Position numbers and translations under genes: made by a program | Shown here: piece by piece, positions 6,244 to 15,337 of the stretch | Numbering within the stretch: the stretch's first letter is position 1 | How the letters are laid out: every line of letters starts with the position of its first letter | The notes under the pieces: generated by a model | The model's database searches: none | What the model was told of the DNA's origin: nothing | What the model saw: the letters and a program-made list of their open reading frames with translations, nothing else | Assembly (NCBI GenBank): GCA_037446725.1 | Contig: JBBIIC010000016.1 | Span: forward strand, 1-51,301 | Direction of reading: 5' to 3' | Length of the DNA stretch: 51,301 nt | DNA from: JBBIIC01 sp037446725 | Lineage (GTDB): Bacteria; Actinomycetota; Coriobacteriia; Anaerosomatales; SLCP01

Positions 6244-7557
6244 CTAGAACTCACACCCCTCGAGCCGCTCGAACACCACGTCGACCCGGGTGAGGAAAGC
6301 CCGCGGCTCGAATATGACGTCGAGCTCCTCGGCGCAGATCGGAAACTCCGGATCGGAGTCGAGCCGCTCTCGGAAGCCCGGCCCGCTGCGCGCGTTCTGG
6401 ATGTCGTCCCAGACCTGCATCGCGTTGCGCTGAACGATCGCGTACGCGTCCTCACGCAGCATCCCGGCGCTCACGAGCGCGAGCAGCACGCGGCTCGAGT
6501 AGATGAGGCCGCGCGTCGCCTCCAGGTTCGCGCGCATGCGCTCGGGGTAGAGCACAAGGCCGTCGAGGACCCACTCGAGCTTGCCGAGCAGGTAGTCGAG
6601 CGCGATGGTCGAGTCGGCGAGCACGACGCGCTCGGCCGAGGAATGGCTAATGTCGCGCTCGTGCCAGAGCGCCACGTTGTCGAAGCCGACCTGCGCGTTG
6701 GCCTTCACCACACGCGCCAGGCCGCAGACACGCTCGGCGGTGATGGGGTTGCGCTTGTGCGGCATCGCCGAGGAACCTTTCTGCCCCTTGGCGAACGGCT
6801 CTTCGGCCTCGAGCGTGTCGGACTTTTGGAGCGCGCGCACCTCGGTGGCGATCTCCTCGGCGGTAGCGGCGACCGTGGCAAGCACAGCGAGGAACTGGGC
6901 GTGACGGTCGCGTGGGATGACCTGCGTGGAGAGCGGCTCGGGTGTCAGGCCGAGCCTCTCGCAGACGTATTCTTCGACGAACGGGTCGATGTTGGAGTAG
7001 CTGCCCACCGCGCCCGAGATCGCACCTACCGCGACTACCTCCCGGGTGCGCTCGAGCCGGTCGAGCGCCCTCTTGCACGCCCACGCCCAGCGCGCGAACT
7101 TCATCCCCATCGTCATCGGTTCGGCGTGTATGCCGTGCGTGCGGCCGACGCAGAGCGTATCGCGCTCCTCCAACGCGCGCCGCTTGCAAATCTCCCCGAT
7201 GCGGCGAACATCGGCGATGAGAACGTCGGCCGCCTGCGTCATCTGGTAGCAGAGCGCCGTGTCGCCCAGGTCCGAGGAGGTCATCCCGTAATGCACCCAC
7301 TTCGACGGCTCGCCGATGTGCTCGGCCATATTGGTCAGGAAAGCGATGACGTCGTGGTTGGTTTCGGCCTCGATCTCCTCGATCCGCTCGACCTCGAAGG
7401 CGGCTCGCTCGCGCACCGCGACGGCCTCCGCGTGTGGCACGACACCGAGCTCGGCCTGTGCCTCGGTCGCCAGGACCTCGATCTCCTTCCATATCTCGAA
7501 CTTGTTCTCGAGATCCCAGATGCGGGCCATCTCGGGGCGGGAGTAGCGGGGGATCAT
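6244..7557 (-). CDS. purB: Adenylosuccinate lyase
   Basis: 437 residues, the normal length. It cleaves SAICAR to AICAR and adenylosuccinate to AMP, both with release of fumarate. The fumarase/aspartase signature GSSAMPHKRNP is near residue 260, and TSSDLGDTA and GRTHGIHAEP mark the other two conserved active-site regions. ATG at 7557, with an AGGAGAGGA tract about 10 bases upstream. The stop of an upstream membrane-protein frame overlaps this ATG (ATGA), suggesting coupling. Confidence 0.97.
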   Translation of the reverse strand: MIPRYSRPEMARIWDLENKFEIWKEIEVLATEAQAELGVVPHAEAVAVRERAAFEVERIEEIEAETNHDVIAFLTNMAEHIGEPSKWVHYGMTSSDLGDTALCYQMTQAADVLIADVRRIGEICKRRALEERDTLCVGRTHGIHAEPMTMGMKFARWAWACKRALDRLERTREVVAVGAISGAVGSYSNIDPFVEEYVCERLGLTPEPLSTQVIPRDRHAQFLAVLATVAATAEEIATEVRALQKSDTLEAEEPFAKGQKGSSAMPHKRNPITAERVCGLARVVKANAQVGFDNVALWHERDISHSSAERVVLADSTIALDYLLGKLEWVLDGLVLYPERMRANLEATRGLIYSSRVLLALVSAGMLREDAYAIVQRNAMQVWDDIQNARSGPGFRERLDSDPEFPICAEELDVIFEPRAFLTRVDVVFERLEGCEF

Positions 7558-7868
7558 GGCGGCCGTTCCTCTCCTCGGGACACCTCGCGTACAGGATACG
7601 CGATTGGGGGCGGCCAAGGCCGGGCTATGCCGTCCGGAGCTCGCCCTGCTCGGGTCGCACCCCCGTCGCCGATCGACGGTTCGACGCCGGCGAACACCCA
7701 CTGCGTCCACTGGACGAGCCCTGCGACCGCGAGGCCCGCGCCTGTGAACGCCATGTACGCGCTCGAGGCCCGGACGGGCGTGCGCGCACCGAACCACTCG
7801 GCGATCCTGTTCTCGTCGAGTCCTCCGAGGGCGAGCATCGGCCCGATGATGGGCAGCACGAACAGCAT
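7554..7868 (-). CDS. Small membrane protein, possibly the 3' part of a frameshifted gene
   Basis: 104 residues. It starts MLFVLPIIGPMLALGG and has a second hydrophobic segment (SAYMAFTGAGLAVAGLVQW), so two membrane spans; the last 40 residues are polar and Pro/Arg-rich. The ATG overlaps the TGA of an upstream frame (7868-7942) that reads MLGYAVYSHAHYLFGARM and flows plausibly into this protein after a one-base shift. This may be normal TGATG coupling or one gene split by a frameshift. Family not recognised. The stop overlaps the purB start. Confidence 0.5.
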   Translation of the reverse strand: MLFVLPIIGPMLALGGLDENRIAEWFGARTPVRASSAYMAFTGAGLAVAGLVQWTQWVFAGVEPSIGDGGATRAGRAPDGIARPWPPPIAYPVREVSRGEERPP

Positions 7869-7970
7869 CACGCGAAACGGGGCTCGTTCATGCGCGCACC
7901 GAACAGGTAGTGGGCGTGGCTGTAGACCGCGTATCCGAGCATCGGGTGTACGTCGTGCGACTCATCTGGC

Positions 7971-8666
7971 TCACGCTTTGAACGTCGGGACGAGCGTGCC
8001 TGCCCACTCGTCGATCGCGTCCCAGTCGCGGTGGTCGCCCTGCGGAGCCTTCATGGCCTTGAGCACCGTGCGCTCGATGAAGCTGAATCGCTTCGGCTCG
8101 AACCACCCGCCGAACAGCCCGATGTCGACCGGTTCGATGCCGGACTCGGCGAGTATCGGGTCGGTGTACGCGCGCACCTCGTCAACCTTCTCCGGCTCGC
8201 TCGCGATGGTCAGGCATACCGTGTAGAGCGCGGTCGGCCGTACCTTGAGTGCTTCGGTGTTCTCGGCGACCCAGTCCTTGACCGAGGCGTGCCACTGTCC
8301 GACGCGGATGCCGCTGCCCACGAAGACGCCGTCGTAGCGCGCGGAGTCGGGCCTGTCCTCGGCCGGCGCGACGTCAACCGTCAGTCCGGCGGCTGCCAGC
8401 CTCGCGCCAATCCGCTCGGCGACCCCGGCAGTGCAACCCGACTTCGTGCCGTACACGACCAGTACCGTGCTCATGCCATCTCCCATCGTCGTGCGGAGGA
8501 GCTCCTCCGTCTCGTCCGGCGCCCAGTTCGCCGCCACGTGCCCTCCGCCACCCAGAGCGAGCGTTGCCGCTGCGACGCCGCCCACAAGAACGAGCCGCCG
8601 TCGCGTGATTCCCCATGGGGCTTCAGCTCTCTCTTCCGTCTCGTTCCCCTCCGCGCGCATCGTCAT
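7971..8666 (-). CDS. Membrane-anchored flavodoxin-domain protein
   Basis: 231 residues. Residues 20-47 look like a twin-arginine-type signal or anchor (TRRRLVLVGGVAAATLAL). From about 65 a flavodoxin fold begins: VVYGTKSGCTAGVAERIG is the FMN phosphate-binding loop, VGSGIRVGQWHASVKDWV the second flavin loop. It most resembles HemG-like or menaquinone-linked flavodoxin_5 proteins; exported versions are common in anaerobic actinobacteria. The ATG at 8666, preceded by GGGAGAGGGA, overlaps the TetR remnant stop by four bases. Electron partner unknown. Confidence 0.75.
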   Translation of the reverse strand: MTMRAEGNETEERAEAPWGITRRRLVLVGGVAAATLALGGGGHVAANWAPDETEELLRTTMGDGMSTVLVVYGTKSGCTAGVAERIGARLAAAGLTVDVAPAEDRPDSARYDGVFVGSGIRVGQWHASVKDWVAENTEALKVRPTALYTVCLTIASEPEKVDEVRAYTDPILAESGIEPVDIGLFGGWFEPKRFSFIERTVLKAMKAPQGDHRDWDAIDEWAGTLVPTFKA

Positions 8667-9139
8667 TCCCTCTCCCTCGAAGCGCCGGACCAGAACACGT
8701 CGACGAGTTGCTCGACGGTGAGGTCAAGCGAGCCGTCCTCGGGCATCTCAGCGTGTCCCATCACCACCCGGTACATCACGTACGACGAGGTGAGCGCGAA
8801 GAACGCCTCCGCCAACACGTGCGGGCCGATGTCGCTTCTCAGGTCGCCCGCGTCCTGACGCATCTTCATGTAGGCCGCGAGCGCTTCGATGTTGCGCTTC
8901 GGTCCGTCGCCGAGAATCTCGGCGACCTCGGGCACCGTCCGCGCGCCGAAGGCGAGCCGGATGGCGACGCCGCCGTCAGCCGCAGCGGAAGCGATCTCCG
9001 CGCGCGCAAGCGCGAGCAGCGTGGCGCGGGTGTCCTCCGGGTCGGGCCGGTGTCGCACCGAGAACCCGGCGGCCTGCTCGGCGAACCGCTCGCCCATAGC
9101 GCGCAAGATGCCCGCCTTGCTATCGAAACGCCGGAACAG
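8663..9139 (-). pseudogene. TetR-family regulator lacking its DNA-binding domain
   Basis: From LFRRFDSKAGILRAM onward the frame reads as the end of a TetR helix-turn-helix followed by a full ligand-binding domain (about 150 residues). The first 30 or so residues of the DNA-binding domain are absent: upstream only 35 bases separate the homology from the gltA stop, and no frame supplies the missing helices. The first usable ATG (9097) lies after the HTH. It is probably a 5'-deleted pseudogene, though still co-linear with the flavodoxin gene it may once have regulated. Confidence 0.7.
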
Positions 9140-9173
9140 GGGTCGGAGTCGGCGGGCCGCGCCCGCCCTGGAC

Positions 9174-10562
9174 CTACCGCTCGCCGAGGGGCACGTAGTC
9201 CCGGGGAGTCGAGAGGCTCTTGTACGCGGGGCGGATGACCCGCCCGCCCCCGGTGATCTCCTCGATGTGGTGCGCGCACCAGCCGACGATACGCGACACG
9301 GCGAAGAGCGGCGTGAAGAGCTCTTCGGGGATGTCGAGCATCCGGTAGACGAACCCGGAGTAGAAGTCGACGTTCGCGCTCACGCCCTTGTACATCTTGC
9401 GCCGCGAGGCGATGACCTTCGGCGCGAGCGTTTCGACTGTGGCGTACAGGCCGAACTCGTCCCGGAGTCCCTTCTCGCCGGCGAGTCTCTCCGCATACTC
9501 GCGCAAGATGAGCGTGCGCGGGTCCGAGATCGAGTAGACCGGGTGGCCCATCCCGTATACGAGCCCCGAGCGATCGAACGCCTCTTTGTTCAACACGCGG
9601 GTGAGGTACGCGGCGATCTCGTCCTCGTCGGTCCAGTCGCTCACCGCCGACTTCATCTCGTCGAACATCTGGACGACCTTGATGTTCGCGCCGCCGTGGC
9701 GGGGCCCCTTGAGCGAGCCGAGTGCCGCCGCGATGATCGAGTAGGTGTCGGTGCCGCTCGACGATACGACGCGCGTCGTGAATGAGGAGTTGGTGCCGCC
9801 ACCATGTTCTGCATGGAGCACGAGGAGCATGTCCAGGACGGAGGTCTCGAGCGCCGTGAAGGTGCCGTCCGGTCGCATCATATGGAGCAGGTTCTCCGCC
9901 GCAGACAATTCAGAGTCAGGCCGGTGGATGATGAGGCTGTCGTGCTTGAAGCGGTGGGCCGATGCCTGATACGCGTAGACGGCCAGCATCGGGAAGGTCG
10001 AGATGAGGCGGATGCTCTGACGCAGTACGGTCGGGATCGAGGTGTCGTCCGGGTCCTCATCCAGCGCATACAGCGAGAGCACCCCACGGGCCATCGCGTT
10101 CATGATGTCGCGGCTCGGCATGGGTAGTATCACGTCGTTGACGAAGTGGCGCGGTAGCACGCGCTGCGCCGCCAGGAGCGCCGTGAAGGCGTCCATCTCA
10201 GCACAGTCGGGCAGCTCGCCGAAGAGCAGCAGATAGGCGGTCTCTTCAAACCCGTACCGGCTCTCGGCCGACATCCCGGAGATCAGGTCGGAGATCTCGA
10301 TGCCGCGGTACAGCAGCTTGCCGGGGCAGGGCACGAACGCATCTCCCTCGGCCTCGTAGCCCACCACGTCACCGATGTGCGTGAGGCCCGCAAGCACGCC
10401 GCGACCCGACAGGTCGCGCAGGCCGCGCTTCACGTCGTACTCGGCGTACAGAGAGGGGTCGATGCGGCTACTCTCGAGCGCCATACGGCTCCAACGCTCG
10501 AGCTGCGGGTCAGGCGCGGCTGGCGCAGGCGTGGTCGCGTCGATGAATCGGTCCTGGCTCAT
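9174..10562 (-). CDS. gltA: Citrate synthase (citrate/2-methylcitrate synthase family)
   Basis: 462 residues, longer than the common 430. It condenses acetyl-CoA (or propionyl-CoA) with oxaloacetate. Active-site regions are visible: LHAEHGGGTN (first His), GMGHPVY (second His; usual GHRVY has Arg where this has Pro), and VSANVDFYSG (catalytic Asp). AAAGGA lies 9 bases before the ATG. In anaerobes such enzymes often feed glutamate synthesis through a partial TCA cycle. The Arg-to-Pro change is seen in divergent family members. Confidence 0.9.
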   Translation of the reverse strand: MSQDRFIDATTPAPAAPDPQLERWSRMALESSRIDPSLYAEYDVKRGLRDLSGRGVLAGLTHIGDVVGYEAEGDAFVPCPGKLLYRGIEISDLISGMSAESRYGFEETAYLLLFGELPDCAEMDAFTALLAAQRVLPRHFVNDVILPMPSRDIMNAMARGVLSLYALDEDPDDTSIPTVLRQSIRLISTFPMLAVYAYQASAHRFKHDSLIIHRPDSELSAAENLLHMMRPDGTFTALETSVLDMLLVLHAEHGGGTNSSFTTRVVSSSGTDTYSIIAAALGSLKGPRHGGANIKVVQMFDEMKSAVSDWTDEDEIAAYLTRVLNKEAFDRSGLVYGMGHPVYSISDPRTLILREYAERLAGEKGLRDEFGLYATVETLAPKVIASRRKMYKGVSANVDFYSGFVYRMLDIPEELFTPLFAVSRIVGWCAHHIEEITGGGRVIRPAYKSLSTPRDYVPLGER

Positions 10563-10710
10563 TGGATCTGTCCTTTCGCCTGCTGGCGGGAGACGAACGG
10601 TGCCTCAGGCCGCATCCGCCCGGCACATACACGGGGAGCTTCGCTGCCCCGGCGGCAACATCTCGGTGCACACATATTACCCGCAGACCGCATCGCGTGC
10701 TCGCGAGGGC

Positions 10711-12036
10711 CTATGGAATCTCCCGGGCCTCGATGACCACGGCGGACGCGGCGCGGCGCAGGTCGCCCATGAGCTCGAGCGCGGCCCGAGCGGCGTCCGC
10801 CCCCGTGACGCCGCTGTCCCCGACCGCGGACCTCAGGGAGCCTCGGCCGGCCGGCCCGTCCGCCAAAGCGACAGGGCCCACCAGCAGCACCACACGGTCG
10901 CCGGGGAGCAGCAGGAGGTCGCGGCCGACCGGCTTCGAGCCTCCGGCAGCGCTGAGCGCGGTGCGCCCAGGAGAGTTGTACGACACCCGGCCGTCAGCCG
11001 AGAGTATCGCCCACATCACCGCTCCGGCGGCAGCGAGGCTCAAGACGCGCACGGCCCCTTCGACCGAGAGCGTGAAGGCGGCCGCCGACACCCGGGCGCC
11101 CGCCGTGCCGGTCGCCCTGATCGCGTGCTCAAAGTAGCTGAGCACCTCGGCAGGAGCCACTCCCTGCGACGCGTACCCGCGCAGGGCTGCCGCTGCTGTC
11201 TCAGCGAGCCGCTCGGGGTCGCCATCGGAGGTAGCGGCCATGCCGGTGACGAAGGCGGTTCTTCCCGGTCTGATGCCGGTCACGTCCCAGACCGGCGCTT
11301 CGTCGCCGATCCCGCGGCGCGAGGCCCGGGAGATGACGAACGCCGGCGTCACGTCCGCAGCCGCCTCGTCGGAGAGCGGCACGACGATTCCTGCGGGCGT
11401 GACCCCGAGGACCGCCAGGTGGCGTTCGGGGCCGGGCCTGTGGGCTCCGCGAGGCGCGTCGCCCGGGTCGTTATCGCGCTCGATGAGCCCGTGCAGCACC
11501 GGTCCGAGCAAGGCCGCTACCGCCTCGAGGAGCGTCCTCTGTTCTGCCTCGAGGGGACGGGACCCGGGCCACTCGACCGTCAGCACGCCGAGCGTCTCGC
11601 CCCACGCACGCACCGGCAAGACGCCGGTAGCATGCGCGGAGATGCTCGCGCGCCATCGTGCCACGCCCGTCTCTGTGGCCGGGGCAGACGCCGTGCCGTG
11701 TTCGTCGACCACGAACACCGGCCGCCCTTCAGTCACCGCGGTCGCGGCATCCGCGAGCGACTCGAGCGGCCGGGCCGACATGTCCCGCGCGAAGACCGCA
11801 TGCGCCCCCACTGACGCAAGCGCCTCGAGGTGGAGGGTATCGTCGCGCGTGCGCACGAGCGAGAGCGTGGCGCCACTCAGGCCGAGCAGGTCGACGATGC
11901 GATCGACGGCCAGCGCGGGCAGATCGTCATCGAGCGGGATCTCGGCAAGTAGGTTCGCAAGCGCGCCGAGCACCCGCGCGTCCTCACCGGATGGCGCGCC
12001 GCTGCTGTCTTGCGTGTGCGGACGAACGACTTCCAT
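10711..12036 (-). CDS. GAF protein with degenerate SpoIIE-type phosphatase domain
   Basis: About 441 residues from the chosen ATG; an upstream start at 12171 is possible but neither has a strong site. Residues about 25-190 form a GAF-like sensor. The C-terminal 230 residues follow the layout of SpoIIE/PP2C phosphatases (the APAEVLSYFEHAIR helix, then the AAAGAVMW and LPGDRVVLLV strands) but the metal-binding motifs are gone: no GDVSGKG, no TDG, no DD near the end. It is likely a pseudo-phosphatase acting by binding. A full, intact homologue lies at 25959-28565. Confidence 0.62.
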   Translation of the reverse strand: MEVVRPHTQDSSGAPSGEDARVLGALANLLAEIPLDDDLPALAVDRIVDLLGLSGATLSLVRTRDDTLHLEALASVGAHAVFARDMSARPLESLADAATAVTEGRPVFVVDEHGTASAPATETGVARWRASISAHATGVLPVRAWGETLGVLTVEWPGSRPLEAEQRTLLEAVAALLGPVLHGLIERDNDPGDAPRGAHRPGPERHLAVLGVTPAGIVVPLSDEAAADVTPAFVISRASRRGIGDEAPVWDVTGIRPGRTAFVTGMAATSDGDPERLAETAAAALRGYASQGVAPAEVLSYFEHAIRATGTAGARVSAAAFTLSVEGAVRVLSLAAAGAVMWAILSADGRVSYNSPGRTALSAAGGSKPVGRDLLLLPGDRVVLLVGPVALADGPAGRGSLRSAVGDSGVTGADAARAALELMGDLRRAASAVVIEAREIP

Positions 12037-12200
12037 GCGCCCCAGACCTGCAATCTGGCTGCGTGCATCGGCCAGTCTGTGCCTGTCACCAGTGTACCCG
12101 ACGCTGTCCGTGACTCCTTCACGCACGCCGGAGACGCGTCTGATTGGCGCTGGAGGGTACACAATCATCAATACGGCATGTGCAGAAGGGGGTGTCGCGG

Positions 12201-12503
12201 ATGAACGGCATGGGCATCCGGGAGCAGCAAGTGGGGGTCGTGACGCATTACTGGACTCATCTCGGTGTAGCGGGGATTCACCTCACCGCCCCCCTCGACG
12301 TCGGCGACCACATCCACGTCGTCGGACACACGAGCGACTTCGAGCAGGACGTCGATTCCATGCAGATCGACCATGGCGACGTGTGGCACGCGGACGCCGG
12401 TGCTGACGTGGGCATACGCGTTTCCGAGCATGTCCGCGAGCACGACCGCGTGTTCAGGCTGGTCGAGACGGGCGAGCTCGGCGTCGGGCAGCAGCAGCTG
12501 TAG
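12201..12503 (+). CDS. Translation elongation factor-like beta-barrel protein
   Basis: 100 residues matching a small family that resembles EF-Tu domain 2: VGVVTHYWTHLGVAGIHL, then VGDHIHVVGHTSDFEQDV and DSMQIDHGDV, ending GIRVSEHVREHDRVFRL. Found in many anaerobes as a stand-alone protein or beside U32 peptidases; role unclear. The ATG at 12201 follows AGAAGGGGGTG. It is divergent from the GAF gene (12036) with a 164-base shared promoter region. Confidence 0.78.
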   Translation: MNGMGIREQQVGVVTHYWTHLGVAGIHLTAPLDVGDHIHVVGHTSDFEQDVDSMQIDHGDVWHADAGADVGIRVSEHVREHDRVFRLVETGELGVGQQQL

Positions 12504-12539
12504 ACGCCGCTCGCTACGCCCGGCGCCGCCAAGCTTCGG

Positions 12540-13307
12540 TCATCCGAGAACAGGGATGCCACGACCGGAGAGGTAGGCCTTGACCTCGCCGATGGTGAAG
12601 GTCCGGAAGTGGAAGACCGAGGCCGCGAGCAACGCAGACGCGCAACCCTCGGTCACTCCCTCGTAGAAGTGCTCGAGCGTGCCGGCTCCCCCCGATGCGA
12701 TCACGGGCAGCGAGACCGCGTCGGCGATCGCCCGAGTGAACGGCAGATCGTAGCCCGCCAGCGTCCCGTCTCCGTCCATGCTCGTGGGCAGCAGTTCGCC
12801 CGCGCCCAGCTCCTCGCACCGTTTCGCCCACTCGACGCAGTCGAGCCCCGTCCCCTTCTGCCCACCGCTCACGACCACCTCGAAGCCGGAGGGCATCTCC
12901 GGGTTCCGGCGACCGTCGATCGCCACGATGATCCGCTCCGACCCGTACGCGTCCGCCGCCTCCCGCACGAGCTCCGGGCGGGCGACCGCCGCGCTGTTCA
13001 TCGACACCTTGCCCACACCCACCTCGAAGAGCGCCTCGATGTCGGCACGCTCGTTGATGCCTCCGCCGACCGTGAGCGGGACCTCGCCGAGCGCCCCGGC
13101 GACGGCCCTGGCCCACTCGATACGCGTCGGACGCGCCTCGACGGTCGCCGCGATATCGAGCATCGCGACCTCGTCGGCCCCGGAGTCCCGGTAGTAAGCA
13201 GCGTTCTCCACCGGATCGCCGGCGTCGCGCAGGTCCACGAAGTGGACGCCCTTGACGACCCGGCCGTCCTTCATGTCGAGACACGGGATGATCCTGACCG
13301 GCTTCAC
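12540..13307 (-). CDS. hisF: Imidazole glycerol phosphate synthase, cyclase subunit
   Basis: 255 residues, full length. With the glutaminase HisH it turns PRFAR and ammonia into imidazole glycerol phosphate and AICAR. The TIM barrel starts RIIPCLDMKDGRVVKG with catalytic Asp11, and phosphate loops VGGGIN and ASGGAGT are present, as is the LPTSMDGDGT loop. AICAR released here re-enters purine synthesis, the pathway of purB and purD in this window. Divergent from plsY. Confidence 0.97.
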   Translation of the reverse strand: MKPVRIIPCLDMKDGRVVKGVHFVDLRDAGDPVENAAYYRDSGADEVAMLDIAATVEARPTRIEWARAVAGALGEVPLTVGGGINERADIEALFEVGVGKVSMNSAAVARPELVREAADAYGSERIIVAIDGRRNPEMPSGFEVVVSGGQKGTGLDCVEWAKRCEELGAGELLPTSMDGDGTLAGYDLPFTRAIADAVSLPVIASGGAGTLEHFYEGVTEGCASALLAASVFHFRTFTIGEVKAYLSGRGIPVLG

Positions 13308-13405
13308 GGCGGGCTCCTCTCCTGGTGTGGCGCTTCGCGCCCTGCACGCATTCTAGCCGACGCGCCGGCCGCGCATACCTGGGATACTGGCGGCGGAGGG
13401 ACATG

Positions 13406-14011
13406 ATGACCGACGCGCTGACACTTGCCATCGGCTACCTGCTCGGAGCGGTCCTGCCGGCCTACCTCATCGGGAGGGCTCGCGGGATCGACCTTCGCAC
13501 CGTGGGTGATGGCAACCCCGGCAGCACGAACGCGCTCCACACGCTGGGCCGGCTGCCGGGCTATCTCACACTCACCTTCGACATGCTCAAGGGTCCGCTG
13601 GCAGTCGTGATCGGGCTTGCCCTCGGCGCGGAGGAATGGGGGGCCTACGGCGCGGGGATCGCGGCCCTCCTCGGGCACCGCTACCCCTTCTACCTCGGCT
13701 TCAGGGGGGGCAGAGGATTCGCCACTGCGAGCGGGCTGCTCATCTTCGGCCTGGGGTATGCCGTGTGGGCCGGCTTCCTGCCCGCACTGGACGGGGCGCT
13801 GGTTCTCGGGCTGTTCATCGCGCTGTGGTGGGCCTTCGGTGACCGTGCCGTCCCCGACGCGGTCGTACTGCCGATCGCCTACCTCGATGTGGTGCTGCGG
13901 GGCGGGTCCGTCGCGTTCACCGTCTTCATGGGTGTGGTCGTCTCCTACGTGTGGATCCACAACGTCCGCCGGGTGCGGGCCGAGCGGCTGATGCGACGGA
14001 GACCTGCCTAG
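13406..14011 (+). CDS. plsY: Acyl-phosphate:glycerol-3-phosphate acyltransferase
   Basis: 201 residues, normal for PlsY, an integral membrane enzyme that acylates glycerol 3-phosphate from acyl-phosphate. Motifs: GDGNPGSTNALH (about 35-46), FRGGRGFATASG (about 99-110) and hydrophobic spans throughout. GGAGGG at 13395-13400 favours the second of two adjacent ATGs (5-base spacer). The TAG stop is followed in frame by a TspO-like remnant. Confidence 0.93.
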   Translation: MTDALTLAIGYLLGAVLPAYLIGRARGIDLRTVGDGNPGSTNALHTLGRLPGYLTLTFDMLKGPLAVVIGLALGAEEWGAYGAGIAALLGHRYPFYLGFRGGRGFATASGLLIFGLGYAVWAGFLPALDGALVLGLFIALWWAFGDRAVPDAVVLPIAYLDVVLRGGSVAFTVFMGVVVSYVWIHNVRRVRAERLMRRRPA

Positions 14012-14110
14012 TCGGTTGCAGCGGTCGCGCTCGTACCCTACCTGGTGTGGGTGGCCATCGCGACCGTGCTGCAGCTCAACATCGCGTGGATGAACCCCTG
14101 GGCGGCGACC
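14012..14110 (+). pseudogene. C-terminal remnant of a TspO/MBR-family protein
   Basis: Immediately after the plsY stop, in the same frame, 33 codons read AAVALVPYLVWVAIATVLQL then NIAWMNP. This matches the last transmembrane helix of TspO/MBR proteins (PYL-W-FAT-LN-IW--N pattern). The other four helices are absent and no start site precedes it, so this is a deletion remnant. Confidence 0.6.
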
Positions 14111-14176
14111 GGGTTACCTGCTCCGTCCCATCGTTCGGCTATCATCGGGAGTCGTGGCATCCCAGCGGAGGGACGC

Positions 14177-15328
14177 ATGCTCGCCGTCAAGGAACTCCTC
14201 GGAAGCAAGCTCAAGTTCGGCCTCATCGCGCTCGCGATCGGGCTCATCGTCTCGCTCACCTTCATCATGGCCGCGATGTCCGAGGGTCTCGTTACCGGCA
14301 TGACCGGCGCAAAGGGACTGCTCGCGGCCGACGCGCTCGTCTTTCAGGGCGACACCTTCCTCGCGCTCGAGCGCAGCCGCCTGAGCTCCGAGGACCTGGC
14401 CGTCATCGCCGATGCCGAGGGCGTGACCTCCTCGTACGGTGTGGGGCACGCCTTCATCTCCGTGGACTCGGCAGACGAACCGTTCGACGCCCGCGCATTC
14501 GGCCTGCAGGACCGCTTCGACCAGCTTCCGGTCGTCGAGGGCGTCGGTGTGCCCGGGCCGGACGAGGCGGTCGTCGATGTCACGGCCAAGGAGAGCGGGA
14601 TCGAGCTCGGTGACACGCTGCACCTCACGCCCATCGACGAGGAGCTGACTGTCGTGGGCTTCACCGAGGACCGGCGCTACATCATGACGCCGGCGGTCTT
14701 CGTCGACCTGCCGACCTGGGAGCGCATCTACGTCGCCACGGCGCTCGGGCGGATGGCCGAGCAGTCAGGCGGCCAGGCCCCCGACGTCGACCGCATGGCC
14801 GAGCAGGTCGCGGACGGCTCGTCGATCGCAGCGGTCGAGCTCGAGCCCGGGACGACCGTCGCCGACCTCACGGACACACTTGCCCCCGACTACGACGTCG
14901 TCACACCCGCCGAGGCCGCGCTTGCCGGCAACGGGATGCCGGTCATGATCCTTGCGGTAAACGGCATCCAGGCCGTTTCGCTCGTCATCAGCGCGCTCGT
15001 CATCGGCGTGTTCTTCTACATCACCACCCTGCACAAGACCGGCCAGATCGCCGCTATCAAGGCGCTCGGCGCATCGAACGGCTTCGTCTACCGCCAGCTG
15101 CTGTTCCAGATCACGGTGCTTGTCACCATCGCATCGGCCATCGGCATCGCGATCACGCTCGCCGCCGGGGCATCGATGCCGCCGACGATGGCGTTCGACC
15201 CTCAGCCCGAGCGGTGGGCGATGGCGCTCGTAGCGATCTTCGCGATGGCCTACCTCGGCAGCCTCTTCTCGCTCAGGAGCATCCTGATCATCGACCCGGC
15301 GACCGCGCTCGATCGTGGCGAGCACTAG
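14177..15328 (+). CDS. ABC transporter permease, MacB/FtsX type
   Basis: 383 residues. An N-terminal membrane helix (about 10-35, FGLIALAIGLIVSLTFIMAA) is followed by a 230-residue extracytoplasmic domain and three C-terminal helices (about 255-380, with LHKTGQIAAIKALGASNGFVYRQ between the first two), the MacB_PCD plus FtsX layout. GGAGGGA precedes the ATG by 3 bases. The matching ATPase follows 9 bases downstream. Such pairs export peptides or lipids or act mechanically; substrate not evident. The open frame extends upstream only because of the TspO remnant. Confidence 0.88.
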   Translation: MLAVKELLGSKLKFGLIALAIGLIVSLTFIMAAMSEGLVTGMTGAKGLLAADALVFQGDTFLALERSRLSSEDLAVIADAEGVTSSYGVGHAFISVDSADEPFDARAFGLQDRFDQLPVVEGVGVPGPDEAVVDVTAKESGIELGDTLHLTPIDEELTVVGFTEDRRYIMTPAVFVDLPTWERIYVATALGRMAEQSGGQAPDVDRMAEQVADGSSIAAVELEPGTTVADLTDTLAPDYDVVTPAEAALAGNGMPVMILAVNGIQAVSLVISALVIGVFFYITTLHKTGQIAAIKALGASNGFVYRQLLFQITVLVTIASAIGIAITLAAGASMPPTMAFDPQPERWAMALVAIFAMAYLGSLFSLRSILIIDPATALDRGEH

Positions 15329-15337
15329 GAGGCACGC

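Noticed and set aside
7866..7872. TGA at the end of the 7868-7942 frame as a second selenocysteine codon
   Set aside because: The sequence read through the TGA is not protein-like and the TGATG overlap explains it better.
6643..8226. 527-codon open frame on the plus strand
   Set aside because: It is antisense to purB and the flavodoxin gene; the translation is Arg/His-rich without motifs, an effect of GC-rich third positions.
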